A stretch of 53,368 nt of DNA from Firmicutes bacterium CAG:95 (GCA_000438155.1 FR902922.1:1-53368), one strand, 5' to 3'. Positions 26,725 through 36,477 are shown, counted from the stretch's first letter. Notes: generated from the letters alone by a model not told the origin. Numbers and translations: made by a program.

Positions 26725-26816
26725 CTCGGGCTGCACCTTCGGCTTGCTCTCGTTAAGTGTTCCGGACTGGTTCGCACTAAGTTCAAGCTTCGCCTTTGGC
26801 TCGCTTTCACTAAGTG
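26725..26816. repeat. imperfect GC-rich direct repeats in the nhaC-tetR spacer
   Basis: Two 35-base units (26725-26759 and 26782-26816) share most positions, such as CTTCGGCTTGCTCTCG versus CTTTGGCTCGCTTTCA, and both end in TAAGTG. They differ from the surrounding AT-rich DNA in base composition. The rest of the 309-base spacer holds the tetR terminator and no other gene. Confidence 0.6.
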
Positions 26817-26826
26817 CTCTACACAA

Positions 26827-26856
26827 AAGAGACTTCTGCAACTGCAAAAGCCTCTT
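26827..26856 (-). terminator. terminator of the MMPL-GLUG-TetR operon
   Basis: Two 14-base arms (26827-26840, 26843-26856) pair with two G-U-type differences across a two-base centre, followed on the minus strand by TTTTGTG. It lies about 40 bases past the tetR stop. Confidence 0.75.
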
Positions 26857-26894
26857 CGCCGTTTTTACTTTGATTCTATTCGTCTATTATTTCT

Positions 26895-27479
26895 TTACCT
26901 TTTGCTGTTCTCGTAAGAATTCAGCAACGCTTCTACCGAAGTTCTCAGGGTAAAAACAATATATCCCGCGAACCGCTCCCTGTCAAACCGGCTCTGGTTC
27001 AAAAACCAGGTTACTAACAATCCATACAATGCATTGCTGTAAAAGCAACAGAGAAACCCTTTATATTCCTCAGAAAGTTCTACGTTCTGCCTTTCGGCAG
27101 CACTGTCAATCACATCCAGACTAACACGCTCAAAGCTGGAGGAAAAGAACTGCCCAAAACCATTTTTACCAATCGCGGAATACGCATGAACCAGCAGTGC
27201 ACGGTTCTTATCCACATAATCCAGCAAGGTAAGAACGATTTTCTCATAGTCCACCATAACATCAAGCTGATTCACTACCACAAGTGATTCCTGTTCCAGT
27301 GTCCACTTTAGCAGATCATAAATATCCTTAAAGTGATAATAAAACGTTTTCCGGTTAATTCCGCAGTCCTCGCAGATAGCACTGATCGTTATTTTGGATA
27401 GTGACTTCACCTCCATATACCTTTTCAGGGAATCTGCCATCGCCTGCTTCGTTTTCATGGATGCTTCGGCATGTGTCAT
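26895..27479 (-). CDS. TetR/AcrR family transcriptional regulator
   Basis: The N-terminal helix-turn-helix reads SKITISAICEDCGINRKTFY, followed by YHFKDIYDLL, which is the standard TetR pattern. The C-terminal ligand domain (about 70-194) has no recognisable ligand signature. The start has AGGAG six bases upstream. It is the last gene of the operon, 15 bases after the surface protein, so it probably controls that operon; a ligand related to the MMPL substrate is an inference. Confidence 0.9.
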   Translation of the reverse strand: MTHAEASMKTKQAMADSLKRYMEVKSLSKITISAICEDCGINRKTFYYHFKDIYDLLKWTLEQESLVVVNQLDVMVDYEKIVLTLLDYVDKNRALLVHAYSAIGKNGFGQFFSSSFERVSLDVIDSAAERQNVELSEEYKGFLCCFYSNALYGLLVTWFLNQSRFDRERFAGYIVFTLRTSVEALLNSYENSKR

Positions 27480-27494
27480 GGTTTTCTCCTAAGT

Positions 27495-30400
27495 CTATGC
27501 TGTCCTGGCAGCTTTCTTCTTTTTCTTACGGCCATGAATTCCTATAATTAACACAAAGACTACCACCAGGCATATACCGGCAAGTATCGCAATCAACGCA
27601 ACCGGTACAGGTTCTGCCGGACGGTCCACGCAGGTAAAGGTAAACGCATCATCTTCACATTCAAATACCAGATAGCTGCCATCCTGCTCCGTGTCTATTT
27701 GGACAAAAGCTTTATCTCTGTAAATCTCAATCGAAGGATTTTCCATTTCAAGAGAAGCATCCGGCAGGAACCTGTAAAGATGCTTTCCGATATCGGATGT
27801 TTCAAGACGCACCTGATAACTCTCTGCCCTGGTTTCTGCATCCTCCGGGTAAAGCTCAACCTTCTTAATCTCTAAGGAATCATCCGTATCAAAGGTTCCT
27901 TCGGCCAAAAGCTTAGGAAGCTTTGTTCCATCAAGATTTGCCTCCAGTGTCGTAATATATTCAGTATATACGGCTTCGATCGTCTGGTCAAAGGTAATAT
28001 TCTCCTGGGAGAAGTCTTCCCACACACCGGAATATCCATCCTTCTCGGGTACCTCCGGGAGCCTGGCAATATCAAAGCTCTCTCCGTAATTAATGGTGAT
28101 CCGGTCTACCTGGGAGTCATCTGCCATGAAGGTCAGATGAATTGAGCGGAATGAATCCGGAATATCCGGAAGCTCCAGGAACTCATCATAAGAGGCAGGC
28201 TGTGCCTCACCCTCAAGGCTGATTCCGTCAATTCCGGGAGGACATCCTTCTACGAAATAGTTGTTCTCTACAGTTCCTGAATCATCAATCTGTCCGGCAA
28301 TGGATCCCAGATAATAATTTCCCTCCTGAATCTCTATCATACTATAGCAGTCCGTAATGGTTTTACCTTTTCCGGCAATACCTCCAATCTGATTATCTCC
28401 GGATAGTACACACTTCGAGCTGCTTTTGCGGATCGTTCCCTTACTTTCTCCGGCAATACCTCCTACTTTATCTTCGTCACCCGAAATGCTTCCGGTATTC
28501 ATACTGGAAATAATGCTGCCAAGGGTCATTTCACCGACAATCCCTCCGGCACATTCCTTCTTTCCTTCTACCTTTCCACTATTATAGCACTCCCGGATAA
28601 CAATTCGTTCCTTGTACCTGACATTCAGTGTTGCGTTATCGGAAGAAAGATTTAAGTCATCCTCCGGATCAAGGTTGTTCTCACGGGACATGGTTCCGGC
28701 AATACCGCCGACATTAAGATCACCACAGATTTTTCCATAATTCGTACAGCTCAATACCTTGCCCTCGGTATCCTTGACTGTATCATCATCAGAAACATCC
28801 ATAAAGATTTCGTCGGTATCCGGTGTATCCGTATCGGTAATAATGTTCGTAATCACCTGAACTTCATCATTAATTGCCTGTAAGTCATCCAGCAAAAGCT
28901 GATTGTAATCATCTGCCATATTGTTCAGGGTGCGTGTCCGATCAATGATCTTCGTAAAGCTGCTGCTTAACGATGTCCGCGCGGACTCAACCCTTACTTT
29001 GGCCCGGTCAGCCCGGTTACGGATCTCGCTTTCGGTATCGGAAATCGCACGGTTTGCATTCTCATAAGCTGCCTTCTGTGCATCATTAATTTCTTTTTCC
29101 AGTGCTTCCCGGTCAATCTGATCCCAGATATTAAAGGAAGAAAAGTCATATCCACCGCTTGGTGTGGGAACAAGAGGAAGACTCGGAAGATTATCTAAAC
29201 TATCCCCATCATCCTTTGTATCATCCTTGGAATCCTTATTAGTATCATCCTTAGTGTCGCCCTTGCTGTCATCCTTGGTGTCACCCTTGGTATCATTATT
29301 AGTATCATCCGCAGGATCTGCATCATCCTGTGACAGGTTCTTCGTTTCCGTTATACCCGGCACCGGTTCAGAAAGTCTGTACGGAATCTGGTAAGCAATC
29401 TCCTCTTCGGAAGTTCTCAGATCCTGAACGACAGTCCTTGCTCCTTTTTCTCCCTCTGCAGAGTTCCGACCGGAATCTTGTGCAGAATCCTCAGTGCCAC
29501 TCTGTTCGCCTGTCGGATTCTGTGTCGGGGTCTGACCATTGCCTTCATCGTTTCCAATTCCATTAGTTCCAGCATTACCTCCACCAGTCCCGGTTCCTTC
29601 TCCTGTACTTGCTCCTGTATTATTTTCATTTCCCTTCGTTGTCGTACCACTCGGAGTAGGCGTTGGCGTGGATGTAGGTGTTCCTGTCGGTGTTGTACTC
29701 GGAGTCGTAGATGGTGTCGTACCGGGTGATTCCGTTGGAGATGCACCCGGGCTCCATGTAGGGAGCTTATCCAGAAAATCCAGCGATACCGGTCTTGGGG
29801 AATTCAACCCTGAAATAGACAGGGAATTGGACATATTATCAAAATCACCGCTGATATCCGACATAATATTATCTACTGCATTCTGTGCACCTGCTACAGC
29901 ATCCAGCAGCACATTAATCTGATCGGACAAAGATGCAGACATATCACTTGCATCGTTATCGAGCTTCGTTACAAGGTCGTGCAGCTTCGGAAATTCCCTG
30001 GACAGCTTTTCCATCGTGTCCTCTTCATATTGCATCTGGCTGCTCGGCTCCATCTGTCCGGCAATTCCGCCAACATCCTTACGTCCGTTCAGCCGTCCGT
30101 GGTTCTCGCAGCTCATAATAAAACCGGTCTGGCTTCCTGCAATACCACCAATGTTATAACCGACATGCTGATATCCTACACTGCCGTTATTGTTACTATA
30201 AAGAATAACTCCTTGATTGGAACCGGCAATTCCGCCAATATCCGTTACGGAAGCTGCATTTTCCGTACTTAAAATTTCCTGTACAGTCAGAGACTGGATA
30301 TCAATTTTATTATCCTTGGCATTGGTGTTTACCAATGCATTGTTTGTGCAGTTGGTAATACCGCCCTTGTTCGTTCCAACCAGACCACCAATACGGTGAT

Positions 30401-31043
30401 TACCGGAAACTATGCCATTTGCGGTGCTGTCCTCAATAATTCCGCTTACTTCATTTATTCCGACAAGAAGTCCGGCATCATTGTTTACATTCATTTTGCC
30501 ATTGACGCTGCATCCGCTGATAAGTCCCTTATTCTGACCTGCCAGAATACCAATACCGGAATGTCCCGTTCCCGCTGTGGCATCCATCTGGATATTCAGA
30601 TTCCATACCTGTCCTGTCTCCTGAATATAACGGAAAAGTCCGATATTATTACTGGTTCCCTCTATAGCAAAGCCCCTGATTGTATGTCCCTGTCCAAGAA
30701 AAATCCCGCCAAAGGTCGGAATCAACGTAACTCCTTCGCTTGTAAAATCAAGGTCTGTATCCAGAATTACCACTTTATCCTGTGACCAGATATCCCGTGT
30801 ACAATTGTTTGCAAGTTCTTTGAGATCTTCATTGCCGCGGATCCAGATTACCTGATCCTCGTCATAGGTAAGTGTTCCATCCTGCTCCGCTGCATCCTGC
30901 AGATGCTCCATAACGTCATCGGTTTTATTTTCATTGTCTTCGTTAATTGTTTCTGCATGCGCACTTAAGGATATCTGCAAAGAAGGAAGGATCAGTGCAG
31001 TAATCAGGCAAACGACTAATGTTCTTTTCTTAAACTTCTTCAT
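27495..31043 (-). CDS. large GLUG-repeat surface protein with C-terminal membrane anchor
   Basis: 1,182 residues. A signal peptide (TLVVCLITALILPSLQ, cleavage near AHAE) is followed by a beta-helix-like part (about 70-340) with repeats of the type GGIAGSNQG and GGLVGTNKG, the GLUG motif. A low-complexity linker rich in Thr, Pro and Ser (about 440-490) and an Asp-, Lys- and Asn-rich linker (about 570-620) follow, then a helical segment, a second GLUG set (about 780-935), an InlB-type beta-repeat (about 965-1020), and a terminal membrane helix with a basic tail (RKKKKKAARTA). There is no LPXTG motif. The start at 31043 overlaps the transporter by 14 bases. Function is unknown; adhesion or envelope organisation is possible. 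Confidence 0.8.
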   Translation of the reverse strand: MKKFKKRTLVVCLITALILPSLQISLSAHAETINEDNENKTDDVMEHLQDAAEQDGTLTYDEDQVIWIRGNEDLKELANNCTRDIWSQDKVVILDTDLDFTSEGVTLIPTFGGIFLGQGHTIRGFAIEGTSNNIGLFRYIQETGQVWNLNIQMDATAGTGHSGIGILAGQNKGLISGCSVNGKMNVNNDAGLLVGINEVSGIIEDSTANGIVSGNHRIGGLVGTNKGGITNCTNNALVNTNAKDNKIDIQSLTVQEILSTENAASVTDIGGIAGSNQGVILYSNNNGSVGYQHVGYNIGGIAGSQTGFIMSCENHGRLNGRKDVGGIAGQMEPSSQMQYEEDTMEKLSREFPKLHDLVTKLDNDASDMSASLSDQINVLLDAVAGAQNAVDNIMSDISGDFDNMSNSLSISGLNSPRPVSLDFLDKLPTWSPGASPTESPGTTPSTTPSTTPTGTPTSTPTPTPSGTTTKGNENNTGASTGEGTGTGGGNAGTNGIGNDEGNGQTPTQNPTGEQSGTEDSAQDSGRNSAEGEKGARTVVQDLRTSEEEIAYQIPYRLSEPVPGITETKNLSQDDADPADDTNNDTKGDTKDDSKGDTKDDTNKDSKDDTKDDGDSLDNLPSLPLVPTPSGGYDFSSFNIWDQIDREALEKEINDAQKAAYENANRAISDTESEIRNRADRAKVRVESARTSLSSSFTKIIDRTRTLNNMADDYNQLLLDDLQAINDEVQVITNIITDTDTPDTDEIFMDVSDDDTVKDTEGKVLSCTNYGKICGDLNVGGIAGTMSRENNLDPEDDLNLSSDNATLNVRYKERIVIRECYNSGKVEGKKECAGGIVGEMTLGSIISSMNTGSISGDEDKVGGIAGESKGTIRKSSSKCVLSGDNQIGGIAGKGKTITDCYSMIEIQEGNYYLGSIAGQIDDSGTVENNYFVEGCPPGIDGISLEGEAQPASYDEFLELPDIPDSFRSIHLTFMADDSQVDRITINYGESFDIARLPEVPEKDGYSGVWEDFSQENITFDQTIEAVYTEYITTLEANLDGTKLPKLLAEGTFDTDDSLEIKKVELYPEDAETRAESYQVRLETSDIGKHLYRFLPDASLEMENPSIEIYRDKAFVQIDTEQDGSYLVFECEDDAFTFTCVDRPAEPVPVALIAILAGICLVVVFVLIIGIHGRKKKKKAARTA

Positions 31044-33621
31044 CTTCCGCACTTCCTTTCTCTTCTTTATTTTGTTCTTCGGACTTTGCATGATCATTTG
31101 TCCTGTCGTCCTTCTGAGGCAGTCCGGGCGGATTCTTTTCCTCTATGGCAGATACCTCTACTGCATCCGGTCCCGGATCCTCTTCATCGCTCACACTCTC
31201 CGCTCCACCGGTAATCAGTGTAACACTCATATCACCACGTACAAACCCGGAAAAGTTACCCTCAAGCGTACCGTTTACCTGTCCCCGGATCAGACCGTTC
31301 ACACGGGTAAGACCGCTAAAGTTCTGTGGCGTAAGATTGATTTTACTCTTAAGCTGGAAGCTTGTTTTTTCAATAATAATATCACCGACAACCAAAATCT
31401 GTGGCAGTACCGCAAGTACAAGCACAATGGAAATAATGGTACCACGGCTTAAGCAGTTACCAATAGATGCAATAATCGGGTTCGTTGTCAGCTGCTGAAT
31501 CAGGGCACCGGCAACTGCCAGAATTGTTCCTGAGGTAAAAATAGTCGGAAATGCCTCGTTCAATGCAGCTACAATTGCCTGCTTCGGTTTCATTCTCGTC
31601 TTCAGATCGGAATAGTGACTTGAGATTACGATTGCATAGTCAATATTTGCACCCATCTGAATGGAATTCACAATCAGGTAACTTAAGAAGTATAACGGAG
31701 ACTTCTGTAAGTATGGCATGGAAAAGTTCATCCAGATACTGCCCTGGATCACAATAATCAACAGTACCGGAAGTCCTGCGGATTTAAAGGTAAACAGCAG
31801 GACGATAATAACGAACAATGCAGATAACACACTGATGATGATATTATCGGTTCCAAAGGATGAAGACAGATCCAGGTCACTGGTCGAATTACCTACAATA
31901 TAGGAATTATCAAGATCATAGTACTTCGCAACATCCTGATGCATCACCTTCAGGAAGTCAAAGGTTTCCTGACTCTCCTCCGGAAGATTTAAGTATACAA
32001 CCATACGGGAATAGTCATCGGTCTTTAGCTGCAGCTTTGCCTTCTCCAACTGGTCAAACAGATCATCAAGGGTATCCTGCACTTCCCCATCCAGGGTAAT
32101 ATTATCCTCCTCCATCTGATCCTTTAAAAACATAAACATATCAAACAGCGGCACCTGGTAATTTTCAATACCGTTCACGATCTTGCCATACTGGTTTTCA
32201 TTGACTGCATAAGCAGAATAAAGGAGATTTGCGATCTCATATTCCACACCGGCAAGCTCCGAAAATTCTCTTGGATTCAATGCATCCGTCAGCACATAGC
32301 CATCCATGGCCTCAATATTTCCAAGTCCCATGGCTGATTTTACTTCTTCATGCTGTTCCAGTGTCTTCAGAAGTTTTTCTTCCTTCTGGTAATTTCCTGC
32401 CGGTACAATCACGGCAACCATGTTGCTTGTTCCGAAGGTATTCTTGATCTTCTGATAAGCGATTTGGCTTTCGCTCTGCTTGGCTGTGGTCAGATCGGTA
32501 TAGCTGTAACAATATGGACAATTATTGGAAAAATAAAATGCTACAACTACAATCACCAGAAAGACAGGTGGAACAATGAATCGCGTAAACACATCGAATT
32601 TACCGATTGCGGTAATCTTCGGAATAAGATTTTTGTGCTTTGTTTTATCAATCAATTTACTGAACAGCACAAGAAGTCCGGGCATCAGGGTGAACACGGA
32701 CAGAAGGCTTAACATAATAGCTTTAATCAGAACGATGGACAAATCCATACCAATTTTGAAATGCATGAATGCAAGAGCACCCAGACCGGAGATCGTTGTA
32801 AGGGAAGATGCCGAAATTTCCGGAATAGCCTTACTTAAGGCCGCAATACAGGCCTCCCTCGTATCCAGTGTCTGATGTTCATCCGAAAAACGGTGGCACA
32901 GAATAATCGCATAGTCGATTGCCAGGGCAAGCTGCAGCACCACTGTAACTGAATTGGAAATAAAGGAAATCGTTCCACACAAAAAGTTCGTTCCCATATT
33001 CAGAATCGCCGCCATACCAAAGGTCATAATCAATACCGGAACCTCTGCATAGGAACGTGATGTCAGGGTCAGCACGATCACAATGATAACCGCCGCAATC
33101 ACGACGATGACCTGCATCTCTGCTGCCAGATCCGCCGCCGAATCACTTCCTACTTCCGTATCATAATAGACATCATAATCTGCAAGCAGTTCCTTCATCC
33201 GGTTCATGGCCTGTAAGCTGATATCATCGGTTGCTGTCCCATCAAAAGTCACATCAAACAGGGCACTTGAATCGTGATAATGATCCTCCGTGTGATCAAG
33301 CTCTGCACTTGTGACACCATCCACTGCTTCAATCTCCTCCTGCAGCTCCAGCGCATGCTCATAGGAAATATTGGAAATCATGACCTTTGCCGTTCCATAG
33401 GTAACGAACTGCTCATCCATTACTGTAAGACCGCGCCTTGTCTCGGTGCTGTCCGGAAGATATTTCGTAATGTCATTTTCAACATTAACCCAATTTGTTG
33501 AAAAAATACAGAATACCAGCGCAAAGATATAAAGAAGGAAAAACAGGTTTCGTTTATCCACAATAAAGGTGGCCAGCTTTTCCATGGGCGTTGCTTTCGT
33601 TTCATTCATTGTCTCATTCAT
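31030..33621 (-). CDS. MMPL/RND superfamily transporter
   Basis: 863 residues with two halves, each one membrane helix, a large extracellular domain, then five or so helices, as in MMPL proteins. The signature helices are seen in ALAIDYAIILCHRFSDEH and ANIDYAIVISSHYSDLK, with the charged DY pairs that carry the proton relay. A C-terminal cytoplasmic tail contains glycine-spaced repeats (GLIRGQVNGTLEGNFSGF) and a very acidic end. MMPL proteins export lipids or lipid-linked molecules. It is the first gene of the operon with the GLUG protein and TetR regulator. Confidence 0.9.
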   Translation of the reverse strand: MNETMNETKATPMEKLATFIVDKRNLFFLLYIFALVFCIFSTNWVNVENDITKYLPDSTETRRGLTVMDEQFVTYGTAKVMISNISYEHALELQEEIEAVDGVTSAELDHTEDHYHDSSALFDVTFDGTATDDISLQAMNRMKELLADYDVYYDTEVGSDSAADLAAEMQVIVVIAAVIIVIVLTLTSRSYAEVPVLIMTFGMAAILNMGTNFLCGTISFISNSVTVVLQLALAIDYAIILCHRFSDEHQTLDTREACIAALSKAIPEISASSLTTISGLGALAFMHFKIGMDLSIVLIKAIMLSLLSVFTLMPGLLVLFSKLIDKTKHKNLIPKITAIGKFDVFTRFIVPPVFLVIVVVAFYFSNNCPYCYSYTDLTTAKQSESQIAYQKIKNTFGTSNMVAVIVPAGNYQKEEKLLKTLEQHEEVKSAMGLGNIEAMDGYVLTDALNPREFSELAGVEYEIANLLYSAYAVNENQYGKIVNGIENYQVPLFDMFMFLKDQMEEDNITLDGEVQDTLDDLFDQLEKAKLQLKTDDYSRMVVYLNLPEESQETFDFLKVMHQDVAKYYDLDNSYIVGNSTSDLDLSSSFGTDNIIISVLSALFVIIVLLFTFKSAGLPVLLIIVIQGSIWMNFSMPYLQKSPLYFLSYLIVNSIQMGANIDYAIVISSHYSDLKTRMKPKQAIVAALNEAFPTIFTSGTILAVAGALIQQLTTNPIIASIGNCLSRGTIISIVLVLAVLPQILVVGDIIIEKTSFQLKSKINLTPQNFSGLTRVNGLIRGQVNGTLEGNFSGFVRGDMSVTLITGGAESVSDEEDPGPDAVEVSAIEEKNPPGLPQKDDRTNDHAKSEEQNKEEKGSAEDEEV

Positions 33622-33805
33622 ATGTACACCTTTTCCTAATCATTCCTTATGTTTCAGATTATTGATATCCACTCAGTACCTTTACAGTTACAATTATTGT
33701 ATCTATCCACAGTAATCTATCATAAAAGCATTATGATTTTTCTATTCAAAAAAAACAATACACAAACAGTGCTTTTTGTCCGGTAAATTTCAAAAACAGA
33801 TTAGC

Positions 33806-33834
33806 TTGTCAGAAATTGGGGAAAGTATTATACT
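33806..33834 (+). promoter_or_regulatory. promoter of the DUF1858 gene
   Basis: TTGTCA (33806-33811) and TATACT (33829-33834) separated by 17 bases, each matching consensus at five of six positions. The start codon lies about 49 bases downstream. Confidence 0.75.
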
Positions 33835-33882
33835 AAGTAGGTTAACACCTATGAATGAATTAGAAATAAGGAGGAAATACAC

Positions 33883-34074
33883 ATGGCAGATATTACCAGG
33901 GATATGACCATCGGAGAAATTTTAAGAACAAACCCGAATGTAGCACCGATTCTTATGGAAGCCGGCATGCATTGCTTAGGCTGTCCCTCCGCACAGGGCG
34001 AAAGCCTTGAAGAGGCAGCTATGGTTCATGGCATGGACATCGAAGCATTAATGGAACAGATTGCTGCATTATAA
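33883..34074 (+). CDS. DUF1858 small protein
   Basis: 63 residues that comprise a single DUF1858 domain: DMTIGEILRTNP, then MEAGMHCLGCPSAQGESLEEA. The CxxC pair is conserved and suggests binding of a metal, cluster or thiol partner. These domains also occur at the N-terminus of larger redox proteins. The gene has a strong AAGGAGG site, its own promoter and its own terminator, so it is expressed as a single-gene transcript. The biochemical role is unknown. Confidence 0.92.
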   Translation: MADITRDMTIGEILRTNPNVAPILMEAGMHCLGCPSAQGESLEEAAMVHGMDIEALMEQIAAL

Positions 34075-34104
34075 TTGAGAAGATTTCTCATATGTATGGC
34101 AGAC

Positions 34105-34150
34105 AAAAAGCCCCTGCGATTCCGGTCAGTTGGAACTGCAGGGGCTTTTA
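34105..34150. terminator. bidirectional terminator
   Basis: AAAAGCCCCTGC pairs perfectly with GCAGGGGCTTTT, flanked by A and T runs. It serves the DUF1858 gene on the plus strand and the diguanylate cyclase gene on the minus strand. Confidence 0.88.
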
Positions 34151-34177
34151 TAAAATGATCTTTTCTTTGTCTATCTT

Positions 34178-36064
34178 CTATTTTGCTTTCAATGATTCCT
34201 TATACGCCTTTTTATTCTCGTACATCCTGCTGTCGGCAAGCTGCGTACATGCTGCAAGGGACATATCTGAACTTTTACTTACACAACAGTAGCCTACACT
34301 CGCATGTACGGGATACGGCTTCGGATTACGATTCTGTTCCTCTTCAAGAAGTTTATACAGTTCCTTTATAAACTGCTCCTCACGTCCTTCCTTATTATAA
34401 TAAAGAAGAACCATGAACTCATCTCCCCCCGTCCGTGCACAAATCTCATTCTCCTGTACCAGTTCGGCCAGTACTACAGACAGTCGGGACAATGCAGCAT
34501 CTCCTTCTGCATGCCCAAAATTATCGTTAATATATTTCAGTCCATCCATATCAATACTTACAATGGTAAAATGACGGTTTTCCTCTTTGCTCCTGCTATA
34601 CAGACTGCGCAGATAGTACTCATAGCCGCGCCGGTTATAGAGTCCCGTCAGGGAATCCCTGTGGTACAGATTCCGGAACTGTTCGAGGTCTGCAATCTCC
34701 TTCTGTGCGGCACTGTTTTCCATGGCAAGTGCCAGTGCCATCATATACGCCTGTACAAAGGAAGTCGGCCACTCCGATTCTCTGACCGCCAACGCCAGAT
34801 ATCCAAAGATCCGATTTTTGAAATGAATTGGAAATACGATCATGCTTTGTCCCTGCACGGCACTGTTTACCAATTCAGGAAGCAGCATTCCACGTGGAAA
34901 GACCTCATGATAATCCTTCGAGGGTCTGTCTTTGATAAAGATCTTGCGCAAAATCATATTGTCTGTAAATGCTCCCGGCAACTGAGCATTCTCATCATTC
35001 TCCAGTTTCTGGCATAAGCAAAGGAATCCCCTGTCACATCCCAGCTTTCCGAAGTAACGCTCAGTCACCTTGAGATAATCCTCTTCGCGAAAAGCTTCCT
35101 GATAATCTGTATTTAAAAAAAGAGACTGGTTATAAATTTCTATTGCTGCGTCCAGTTTATTATACATCCGCCGCCAACTATGGTTCTCCACTTCCTGTTC
35201 ATGGCAACCGCAGCTTTGCCGAAAACACATTTCAGGAACAAAGGTTGTAGCAGGCTCAGGTTTTTCTCCCTGTAAAGCTTCTTCAATAATCCGTACGGCT
35301 CTCTTTCCCATTTCCTTAAATGGAACCTTAGCCGTAGTAAGCGGCGGATAATACTCCCTGCTCTCTGTAATATCATCATAACCGGACACACACACATCCT
35401 CCGGAATCCGGATGCCCCGATGCTGTAATTCCTCACACACGGAAAGCGCCATATAATCATTTGAGCAGATAATCGCCTGTGGGTAATTTCCGGGTTTTCT
35501 CCCCTGAAGGAACCAGTCCACTGCTTCCTTCCCTTTCTCGCGCCAGTAATCTCCAAAGAAAACCATATGATCCGTAACTTCAATTCCTTCCTCATGCATT
35601 ACATCCAGATAACCCTGATACCGATTTCTGGCATCCAGCCGGTCAAAAGCTCCTGTCATAAAACAGACATCCCGAAACCCGTGGATTTGTGTAAAATGCC
35701 GGGTCATGTTCCTGATTGCTTCTCCTTCGTCCATCACCACACGATAAAATCCCTCTCTTGCCGTGCGCAGATAAACCACTGGACAGTCTGCGTTTTTCTT
35801 CAGATATACATATATTTCGTTACCCATTCCGGGCACATCAAACGTATCTTCCCCGACAATAATCCCGTCAAGCTGTGTAAGATCCGGCAGATACATGATG
35901 CCACGCTCACCTTCCGCATATAACACCTTATCCCCGTATGCCCCGAAATTGGCAAAACAAAACACCGTATAACCCAGTTCATTTGCTTCTTTAAAAATAG
36001 CCTGCAGAACATCCTTTTGATAGTTCTGCGTAATATACCCCATGAAAACTCCTATTTTTTTCAC
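34178..36064 (-). CDS. diguanylate cyclase with a LacI-type ligand-binding sensor
   Basis: 628 residues and no membrane helix. The first 270 or so form a periplasmic-binding-protein-like sensor as in LacI/GalR regulators (KKIGVFMGYITQNYQKDV, CSNDYMALSVCEELQHRGI, PEDVCVSGYDD) but no helix-turn-helix precedes it. A GAF-like middle follows, then a GGDEF domain (about 460-620) with an intact ARTGGDEFMV motif. No RxxD inhibition site stands five residues before it. It should make cyclic di-GMP in response to a small cytoplasmic ligand, probably a sugar. The GTG start at 36064 has GGAG eight bases upstream and is preferred over a TTG eight codons earlier. Confidence 0.88.
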   Translation of the reverse strand: MKKIGVFMGYITQNYQKDVLQAIFKEANELGYTVFCFANFGAYGDKVLYAEGERGIMYLPDLTQLDGIIVGEDTFDVPGMGNEIYVYLKKNADCPVVYLRTAREGFYRVVMDEGEAIRNMTRHFTQIHGFRDVCFMTGAFDRLDARNRYQGYLDVMHEEGIEVTDHMVFFGDYWREKGKEAVDWFLQGRKPGNYPQAIICSNDYMALSVCEELQHRGIRIPEDVCVSGYDDITESREYYPPLTTAKVPFKEMGKRAVRIIEEALQGEKPEPATTFVPEMCFRQSCGCHEQEVENHSWRRMYNKLDAAIEIYNQSLFLNTDYQEAFREEDYLKVTERYFGKLGCDRGFLCLCQKLENDENAQLPGAFTDNMILRKIFIKDRPSKDYHEVFPRGMLLPELVNSAVQGQSMIVFPIHFKNRIFGYLALAVRESEWPTSFVQAYMMALALAMENSAAQKEIADLEQFRNLYHRDSLTGLYNRRGYEYYLRSLYSRSKEENRHFTIVSIDMDGLKYINDNFGHAEGDAALSRLSVVLAELVQENEICARTGGDEFMVLLYYNKEGREEQFIKELYKLLEEEQNRNPKPYPVHASVGYCCVSKSSDMSLAACTQLADSRMYENKKAYKESLKAK

Positions 36065-36199
36065 TCTTGTGTCTCCTCGAATTCCCAATATGTACTATTT
36101 TGTTGTATTATACCATATCCTTTCCGTTTTTTCTCTCCAAAATGTTAAATTGGGATGATAAATTTGGCAATAAAATTTTCCAAAAAACGCGCTTAGACC

Positions 36200-36228
36200 T
36201 TGTAAATATGACAGGTTTATATTACAAT
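36200..36228 (+). promoter_or_regulatory. ferredoxin promoter
   Basis: TTGTAA (36200-36205) and TACAAT (36223-36228) with a 17-base spacer. The distance to the ferredoxin start is 63 bases. Confidence 0.65.
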
Positions 36229-36291
36229 ATAGACGATTGATAAAGAATTATCAAGCACAGGTTTATGTATTTTATGAAGGAGGTTTTTACC

Positions 36292-36462
36292 ATGGCATAT
36301 GTTATTAATGATTCCTGCATCCAGTGCGGATCTTGTGCAGGTCAGTGTCCTGTAGGTGCTATTTCTGAAGGAGATGGCAAGTTCGAAATCAATGCAGATA
36401 CATGTATCAGCTGTGGTTCCTGCGCAGGCGGATGCCCCGTAGGTGCTATTTCTGAAGAATAA
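36292..36462 (+). CDS. 2[4Fe-4S] ferredoxin
   Basis: 56 residues with two cluster motifs, CIQCGSCAGQCP and CISCGSCAGGCP, each with the CxxCxxCxxxCP spacing. It is the classical clostridial low-potential electron carrier. The ATG at 36292 follows AAGGAGG by eight bases. A longer in-frame extension of nine codons lies over the ribosome site and is not used. It is a single-gene transcript with its own promoter and terminator. Confidence 0.96.
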   Translation: MAYVINDSCIQCGSCAGQCPVGAISEGDGKFEINADTCISCGSCAGGCPVGAISEE

Positions 36463-36477
36463 GATTTCTTACGAATG

